From Acidimicrobiales bacterium (GTDB taxonomy: Bacteria; Actinomycetota; Acidimicrobiia; Acidimicrobiales; Palsa-688), in assembly GCA_035533095.1 (NCBI GenBank), contig DATLUM010000075.1, positions 18,500 to 82,499 of the forward strand: a stretch of DNA of 64,000 nt, written 5' to 3'. The notes below the pieces were generated by a model. The model saw only the letters and a list, made by a program, of their open reading frames with translations, had not been told where the DNA came from and did no database searches. The position numbers and the translations under genes are program-made. Numbering within the stretch: the first letter of the stretch is position 1; every line of letters starts with the position of its first letter. Shown piece by piece: positions 59,033-64,000 of this stretch.

Positions 59033-59794
59033 GTGCCCGGCGTCCTCATCGCAGTTCTCGTGGGCCTGGCTGTGTGCCAGGTGGCCATCGTGCTCACGAC
59101 AGTGTTCCTCCACCGGACGCTCTCGCATCGGGCGATAACGATGTCGCCCGCGCTGACCTTCGTTTGCAGATCTCTCACATGGATCACGACCGGCATCGCG
59201 CCGCGGCAGTGGGTGGGGGTTCACAGGCGGCATCACGCCTTCACGGACGTCGAAGGCGATCCGCATTCACCGGCGCTCGAGGGATTCGCCCGTGTTCAGG
59301 TGGGGAACGTCGTCCTGTACCGCCGGGCCGCGCGGGATGGAACAACGGTGGAGAGGTATGCCCGTGATCTCGCTCCGGACAAGTGGGACCGGGCCCTGTT
59401 CGACCACGGTCTCGTGGGGCTGGGGATAGGCATTGGCGTACTCGCCCTGCTGTTCTGGGGCGACGTGGAACTGATCGCGATCGCAGCTGCCACGCACGTC
59501 GTCTCCTACCTTGCTTTGAACTCTGCGGTCAACGCGGTCGGTCACTCCTTCGGCCGCCGGCCCTTCAGCGGGCTGGCCACCAACAGCCAGTGGCTCGCGT
59601 GGCTCACCGCCGGGGAGGGTCTCCACAGCAATCATCACGCTGCTCCGACCTCGGCGCGCCTGTCGTTCAAGAGGGGTGAGATCGATCCGGGATGGTGGTT
59701 CATCGCGGTGGGCCGCCGCCTGCGTTTGCTCAAGGTGCGCCATCAGAGCCCCCGCGTCTCGACCCGCGCGGCCAGCGCTCCCCAACCGGTCTGA
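59033..59794 (+). CDS. Membrane fatty-acid (acyl-CoA) desaturase
   Basis: 253 residues, GTG start. Three histidine boxes bind the di-iron centre: HRTLSH, HRRHH and HSNHH. Two pairs of membrane helices are visible. It inserts a double bond in acyl chains, probably at C9 (family inference), using O2 and electrons from a ferredoxin or cytochrome b5-like partner. It is shorter than eukaryotic SCD but normal for bacterial members. Confidence 0.9.
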   Translation: MPGVLIAVLVGLAVCQVAIVLTTVFLHRTLSHRAITMSPALTFVCRSLTWITTGIAPRQWVGVHRRHHAFTDVEGDPHSPALEGFARVQVGNVVLYRRAARDGTTVERYARDLAPDKWDRALFDHGLVGLGIGIGVLALLFWGDVELIAIAAATHVVSYLALNSAVNAVGHSFGRRPFSGLATNSQWLAWLTAGEGLHSNHHAAPTSARLSFKRGEIDPGWWFIAVGRRLRLLKVRHQSPRVSTRAASAPQPV

Positions 59795-59804
59795 GATCGA
59801 CGGC

Positions 59805-60194
59805 ATGGACATAGTTTCCGCTCTATTCGCAGAGAACATCGACCTCCGCCAGGTGCCAGGACCGTCGACGCGTATCGACCTGCTCGGCATCATGTTCTCC
59901 ATGCCGGCGCCCGCTGAACCACCGGTGACCGTGACGCCCCACCTGATCGTGCTCGTCCGCTGCAGGGCCGACGAGGACGGACAAGGGATCCTCGAGGTGA
60001 TCTTCCGTGACGAGGACGGGGGGCAAGTCGCCCGCAACGTCTCGCCGTTCCAGGTCGAGCCCGGGAAGTTCACCTACCGCCTCGTCAGAGGCGAGCTCGA
60101 GTACGCCAAGCTGGGGACTATCGAAGCCCACTGCCGGTTGCTTCCTGACGGGCCGGTCACGGCCGTGCCGCTGACCCTGCTTCCTCCCGTCTGA
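59805..60194 (+). CDS. Conserved hypothetical protein (DUF6941-like pattern)
   Basis: 129 residues from ATG 59805, 10 bases after the desaturase stop. MDIVSALFAENIDLRQ, RIDLLGIMFSM and VARNVSPFQVEPGKFTYRL give a beta-sandwich-like protein without membrane helices. The opening resembles the DUF6941 group as I remember it, at low certainty. Function unknown. Confidence 0.65.
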   Translation: MDIVSALFAENIDLRQVPGPSTRIDLLGIMFSMPAPAEPPVTVTPHLIVLVRCRADEDGQGILEVIFRDEDGGQVARNVSPFQVEPGKFTYRLVRGELEYAKLGTIEAHCRLLPDGPVTAVPLTLLPPV

Positions 60195-60265
60195 GCCTCT
60201 GAGTCTTCCTTTCCTCTGAGGCGGCCGGCCAGGCGGTCTCGTCCCGGCTCCAGGCGGACCGTGGA

Positions 60266-60271
60266 TAGGGT
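60266..60271 (+). promoter_or_regulatory. -10 element (TAGGGT) of the tkt-tal-zwf operon
   Basis: TAGGGT is 6 nt before ATG 60278. Confidence 0.55.
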
Positions 60272-60277
60272 TGCCTC

Positions 60278-62290
60278 ATGAACGGACGCGATCTGGAGCA
60301 GCTCGGTATCAACGTGATCAGGGGCTTGGCCATGGACGCTCCGCAGAAGGCCAATTCCGGCCATCCCGGGACGGCGATGGCGCTCGCTCCGTTGGCACAC
60401 GTCCTGTGGACGCGGATCATGGAATACGACCCCAGCGAGCCGAACTGGCCCGACCGCGACCGCTTCGTGCTGTCATGCGGGCACGCGTGCATCCTTCTCT
60501 ACTCCATGCTGTTTCTCACCGGCTACGGCGTGGAACTCGAGGATCTGAAGCAGTTCCGGCAGCTGCACAGCCGCACTCCGGGACATCCCGAGGTGCACTA
60601 CCTCCCTGGCGTCGAGGTCACCACCGGCCCTCTCGGTCAGGGAGTCGCCAACGGTGTCGGGCTTGGAATCGCCGAGCGGATGCTCCGCTCCCGGTTCGGG
60701 TCCGACGTCGTGGACCACCACACGTTCGTGATCTGCAGCGACGGTGACCTGATGGAGGGAATCAGCCATGAGGCAGCCTCGCTGGCCGGCCACTTGGGCC
60801 TGGGCAGACTCATCTACGTGTACGACGACAACCATGTGACCATCGACGGCCCGACGGAGATCACCCTCGGAGACAACGCGGCGGAGCGCTTCGAGGCGTA
60901 CGGATGGCACGTCGAGAACCTCGGCGAGTCAGCCAACGACCTCGACACGCTCGAATCGGCCCTTCGCCGCGCCATGGACGTGGACGATCGACCGAGCTTC
61001 CTGGTACTCCGCAGTCATATCGGTTACCCGGCTCCTCACATGACGGACAACCCCAAGGCACACGGGTCTCCGTTGGGAGCCGAAGAGGTGCGAGCGACCA
61101 AGGAGATACTCGGCCTGCCCCCTGACGAGAGCTTCTGGGTGCCCGACGCGGTCCTTGGCATGTACCGGGAAGCCATCCCGCGTGGTCAGGCAGCTCGTTC
61201 GGCGTGGGAGAAGCGTTTGGCCGAGTGGCAGGGCGACCGCGAGGAATGGGACGCAGTGTGGTCGAGCGGCACCCTGGCGGGATGGAAAGACAAGCTGCCC
61301 CGATGGGCACCCGGGGAGTCGATCGCCACGCGCAACTCCGCCAACAAGGCCCTCAACTCGATTGCTCCTCTGGCCCCCGCGATCGTCTCCGGAGGTGCAG
61401 ATCTGACGGGCAACACCGGCACCAAGCTCGACGACACGCCCAGGCAGGGCATCGACCACCCCGAAGGTCGCGCGATCGCGTTCGGAGTACGTGAGCACGC
61501 CATGGGAGCCGTGATGAACGGCATGGCCCTGCACGGAGGTGTCATCCCCATAGGCGGCACCTTCTTCGTGTTCAGCGACTACATGCGGCCCTCAGTGAGA
61601 CTGGCGGCGATCTCCGACGCCAAGGTGATCTACTTCTGGACCCACGATTCCGTCGGCCTCGGCGAAGACGGACCGACCCACCAGCCGATCGAGCAGCTGG
61701 CCGCCGTCCGCGCCATTCCGGGACTCCGGGTGATCCGTCCCGCGGACGCGAACGAGTCCGCCCACGCCTTGCGGATCGCGATCGAGTCGAGCGGGCCCAC
61801 TGCTCTCATCCTGAGCCGTCAGAACCTTCCGGTTCTCGATCGGACCGCCGAACTCGGAGGCCAGGTCGACAGGGGCGCATACATCCTCGTCGACGCGGGC
61901 GAGGAACCCGATGTCGTCCTCCTCGCCACAGGGTCGGAGGTGTGGGTGAGCGTCGAAGCGGCCAAGATTCTTCAATCAGAGGGGATCTCCGCTCGCGTCG
62001 TCTCGATGCCGAGCTGGGATCTCTTCGAAGAGCAGGATGACTACTACCAGGACAGCGTGCTCGGGCCGGGGGCGCCCATCCTGTCCGTGGAGGCCGCCTC
62101 GGACTTCGGTTGGTCCCGCTGGGCCGACGATTCGGTCTGCATCGAGACGTACGGCCTGTCCGCGCCAGGCGACCAGGTACTCGCTGAATTCGGGTTCACA
62201 CCGGAGAACGTCGCAGTCAGAGCCAGGGATTTGATCGGCGAGCTCGGAGGCTCCGGGTATGTGTTCGACGACGAGGAGGAAGCCCAATGA
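60278..62290 (+). CDS. tkt: Transketolase
   Basis: 670 residues, full length. It moves two-carbon units between ketoses and aldoses with thiamine diphosphate. KANSGHPGTAMALAPLAHVLW (in parts) is the N-terminal signature, GDGDLMEG with following residues binds ThDP and metal, and EDGPTHQPIEQLA lies in the second domain. A short leader and the -10 box suggest that it is the first gene of the pentose-phosphate operon. It overlaps tal in ATGA. Confidence 0.97.
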   Translation: MNGRDLEQLGINVIRGLAMDAPQKANSGHPGTAMALAPLAHVLWTRIMEYDPSEPNWPDRDRFVLSCGHACILLYSMLFLTGYGVELEDLKQFRQLHSRTPGHPEVHYLPGVEVTTGPLGQGVANGVGLGIAERMLRSRFGSDVVDHHTFVICSDGDLMEGISHEAASLAGHLGLGRLIYVYDDNHVTIDGPTEITLGDNAAERFEAYGWHVENLGESANDLDTLESALRRAMDVDDRPSFLVLRSHIGYPAPHMTDNPKAHGSPLGAEEVRATKEILGLPPDESFWVPDAVLGMYREAIPRGQAARSAWEKRLAEWQGDREEWDAVWSSGTLAGWKDKLPRWAPGESIATRNSANKALNSIAPLAPAIVSGGADLTGNTGTKLDDTPRQGIDHPEGRAIAFGVREHAMGAVMNGMALHGGVIPIGGTFFVFSDYMRPSVRLAAISDAKVIYFWTHDSVGLGEDGPTHQPIEQLAAVRAIPGLRVIRPADANESAHALRIAIESSGPTALILSRQNLPVLDRTAELGGQVDRGAYILVDAGEEPDVVLLATGSEVWVSVEAAKILQSEGISARVVSMPSWDLFEEQDDYYQDSVLGPGAPILSVEAASDFGWSRWADDSVCIETYGLSAPGDQVLAEFGFTPENVAVRARDLIGELGGSGYVFDDEEEAQ

Positions 62291-63402
62291 CAAAGTTGCA
62301 GGAGCTCTACTCGCAGCAGGGGCAGAGCCCCTGGATCGACAATCTCACGCGAAATGCCATCCAGGGCGGTGGCCTCCGCGAGAAGGTGGGCGAGGGAATC
62401 AGGGGCGTCACCTCGAACCCGACGATCTTCCAGAAGGCGATGACCGGCTCTGACGCCTACGACGAGCAGTTCACGCGCCTCCTGGCTCGGGGGTCGGCAG
62501 AGGCGGCGTTCTGGGACATGGCGATCGAAGATGTCTCCAACGCCTGCGGTGTGCTGCGGCCGGTGTACGACGAGAGCGCGGGCAGTGACGGCTTCGTCTC
62601 CATCGAGGTTTCGCCGGCCCTGGCCTCCGACACCGCTGGCACTATCGAGGCCGCCCGGAATCTCCACGAGCGAATCGCCCTGCCGAACCTCCTGGTGAAG
62701 ATACCGGCGACAGCCGAGGGCGTTCCCGCCATCCGCAAGATGATCTCGGAGGGCCGGAACATCAACATCACCTTGATCTTCAGTCTCGAGCGTTACATCG
62801 AGGTGATAGAGGCGTACCTCTCCGGGCTGGAGGAGCTGGGCGCCAACGGAGGCGACCTGTCAAATGTTCACAGTGTGGCGTCCTTCTTCGTGAGCAGGGT
62901 CGACACCGAAGTGGATCGGCGGCTCGAACGCATCGGTGGACCGGCCGGCGAGCTCGCCGGAAAGGCGGCTGTCGCCCAGGCGAAGCTGGCCTACGAGTTG
63001 TTCCAGGAACACTTCTCCGGCGAGCGCTGGGCAGCCCTCGAGGCCCGGGGGGCCCATCTTCAACGTCCGCTCTGGGCGTCTACGTCCACGAAGAACCCGG
63101 CGTACCCGGACCTTCTGTACGTCGACAACCTGATAGGTCCGCACACGGTGAACACCCTGCCGGACAAGACGATCGAAGCCTTCGAAGACCATGGGAGCAT
63201 CAAGCGGACCGTCGATACGGGAGTCGACGAGGCGCACGACGCCCTTGACCGCTTGGCGAAGTCCGGGGTCGACCTCGCCGACGTGGCGCGCGTCCTGGAG
63301 GAGGAGGGCGTATCGGCGTTCCTGAAGAGCTACGACGAGCTCCTGCAAGCTCTCGAGGACAAGGCGAACGGGATGACACCCGGTTCTGCCCGTAGACCTT
63401 GA
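62287..63402 (+). CDS. tal: Transaldolase
   Basis: 371 residues, the actinobacterial long type. It transfers a dihydroxyacetone unit from sedoheptulose 7-phosphate to glyceraldehyde 3-phosphate. GVTSNPTIFQKAM is the N-terminal motif and NLLVKIPAT contains the Schiff-base Lys. RPLWASTSTKNPAYPD and DNLIGPHTVNTLP follow. Overlaps on both sides (ATGA, TTGA) show a tight operon. Confidence 0.96.
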   Translation: MTKLQELYSQQGQSPWIDNLTRNAIQGGGLREKVGEGIRGVTSNPTIFQKAMTGSDAYDEQFTRLLARGSAEAAFWDMAIEDVSNACGVLRPVYDESAGSDGFVSIEVSPALASDTAGTIEAARNLHERIALPNLLVKIPATAEGVPAIRKMISEGRNINITLIFSLERYIEVIEAYLSGLEELGANGGDLSNVHSVASFFVSRVDTEVDRRLERIGGPAGELAGKAAVAQAKLAYELFQEHFSGERWAALEARGAHLQRPLWASTSTKNPAYPDLLYVDNLIGPHTVNTLPDKTIEAFEDHGSIKRTVDTGVDEAHDALDRLAKSGVDLADVARVLEEEGVSAFLKSYDELLQALEDKANGMTPGSARRP

Positions 63403-64000
63403 GCGAAACCCCCCTGTCGTTCGGCGACGGCAACCCCCTCGAAGAGGGCCTGGAGTCGACCCGTAAGGCTCCCCCGGGCGTCATAGTCGTGATGGGCGCC
63501 TCGGGAGACCTCACGTCGAGGAAGTTGCTCCCCGCCCTCGAACGACTGTCGAGCAGAGGCCTTCTACCCCAGGCCTTCGCGGTCGTCGGGGTCGCCCGCA
63601 CGCAGCTCGACGACGAGGGGTTCCGTCAGCTGATGATCAAGGCCGCCCCCGACCCTGGCCCAGGGTGGTCCGAGATCGTCAAGCACAGCCGTTACGTGTC
63701 GGGGGACTACGTCGACGAAGCAACCTTTGCCGCTCTGCGGACGACGCTCGAGGACCTCGAGTCGGAGATCGGAGCACCTGGCAACAGGACGTTCTATCTG
63801 GCGACGGTGCCGGCCGTGTTCGAAGAGGTTGCAGCCGGTCTGGGCAGCGCAGGGCTGAACAAGCCGGCAAAAGACGGCGCCGCCGTGCGACTCGTCATCG
63901 AGAAGCCGTTCGGCCGAGATCTCGAAAGCGCCAGGCATCTCGACACGGCTCTGCACAAGCACTTCGAAGAATCGCAGATCTACCGGATCGACCACTACAT
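63399..64000 (+). CDS. zwf: Glucose-6-phosphate dehydrogenase, N-terminal part (cut by window end)
   Basis: The frame from TTG 63399 stays open to the last base; about 200 residues are visible. MGASGDLTSRKLLPAL is the NADP-binding fold, VIEKPFGRDLESA contains the substrate-binding Lys, and RIDHY at the very end is the catalytic region. The TTG overlaps the tal stop in TTGA. The order tkt-tal-zwf is the usual actinobacterial pentose-phosphate cluster; opcA and pgl would be expected next. Confidence 0.95.
   Translation, partial: MSETPLSFGDGNPLEEGLESTRKAPPGVIVVMGASGDLTSRKLLPALERLSSRGLLPQAFAVVGVARTQLDDEGFRQLMIKAAPDPGPGWSEIVKHSRYVSGDYVDEATFAALRTTLEDLESEIGAPGNRTFYLATVPAVFEEVAAGLGSAGLNKPAKDGAAVRLVIEKPFGRDLESARHLDTALHKHFEESQIYRIDHY

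Noticed and set aside
1..64000. CRISPR array, insertion sequence or rRNA operon
   Set aside because: I saw no regularly spaced repeats, no transposase motif and no rRNA-like stretch; gene content and composition are uniform.

Overview
The window is high-GC, densely packed DNA with housekeeping genes on both strands. It is clearly actinobacterial. It carries a complete Pup-proteasome locus (arc/mpa, dop, pup, prcB, prcA, pafA, pafB, pafC), a GarA-type FHA protein beside gcvH, a MarP-like membrane protease, HelY, and DUF4193 and DUF4333 proteins. Gene order recalls two Mycobacterium tuberculosis regions (pyrG-scpA-scpB-rluB-cmk-der and helY-tat-paf-prc-pup-dop-mpa-trmI). Differences, such as glycine decarboxylase split into two subunits and acs inside the proteasome locus, point to a deeper lineage. 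An Acidimicrobiia-like organism is my guess and cannot be proven from the sequence. I see no insertion sequence, prophage, CRISPR array or rRNA.

Layout. 1-9.2 kb, mostly plus strand: 3' end of pyrG, Nudix, DksA-type and HD proteins, trpS (minus), then scpA-scpB-rluB-tyrA-aroA-cmk-plsC, many of them overlapping. 9.2-15.3 kb: ispH (minus), DUF512 radical-SAM-like protein and der, SpoIIE phosphatase, a small zinc-ribbon membrane protein, tRNA-Pro(GGG), NifU-like protein (minus), DUF4333 protein. 15.3-17.6 kb: a minus-strand MFS exporter/MerR pair with a palindromic operator. 17.7-20.9 kb: pgsA and a mannose-1-phosphate guanylyltransferase fused to a degenerate phosphomannomutase. 20.9-27.9 kb: gcvH-garA-merR-DUF151-merR-gcvT-gcvPA-gcvPB. 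27.9-34.9 kb, mostly minus: Xer recombinase, a 38-residue basic protein, alpha/beta hydrolase, an Arg-rich unknown (plus), Nudix, GNAT, DUF4193 and a LysM lytic transglycosylase. 35-42.4 kb: a tandem ThyX-like protein, helY, tatC, tatB, small proteins, GDPD (plus), lepB. 42.4-52.8 kb: the Pup-proteasome locus with acs inside it. 53-59 kb: ferredoxin (plus), marP-like protease, trmI, a TtuA-like tRNA thiolase with a ubiquitin-like sulfur carrier, three small membrane proteins, dacB. 59-64 kb, plus: desaturase, an unknown, tkt-tal-zwf (zwf is cut by the window end).

A feature that runs through the window is a TANNNT hexamer 6-9 nt upstream of about 20 start codons on both strands. This spacing suits leaderless transcripts. 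Genes inside operons instead use 1-8 base stop/start overlaps (ATGA, GTGA, TTGA) or a Shine-Dalgarno sequence.

The items most worth following up are: (i) a TtuA/ubiquitin-like sulfur-carrier pair whose carrier ends GGSS instead of GG, about 7 kb from Pup; (ii) a tandem ThyX-fold protein whose signature motif appears split between its two halves; (iii) the degenerate phosphomannomutase domain; (iv) an unannotated 38-residue basic protein; (v) the palindromic operator of the MFS/MerR pair and a nested inverted repeat near 29.95 kb.
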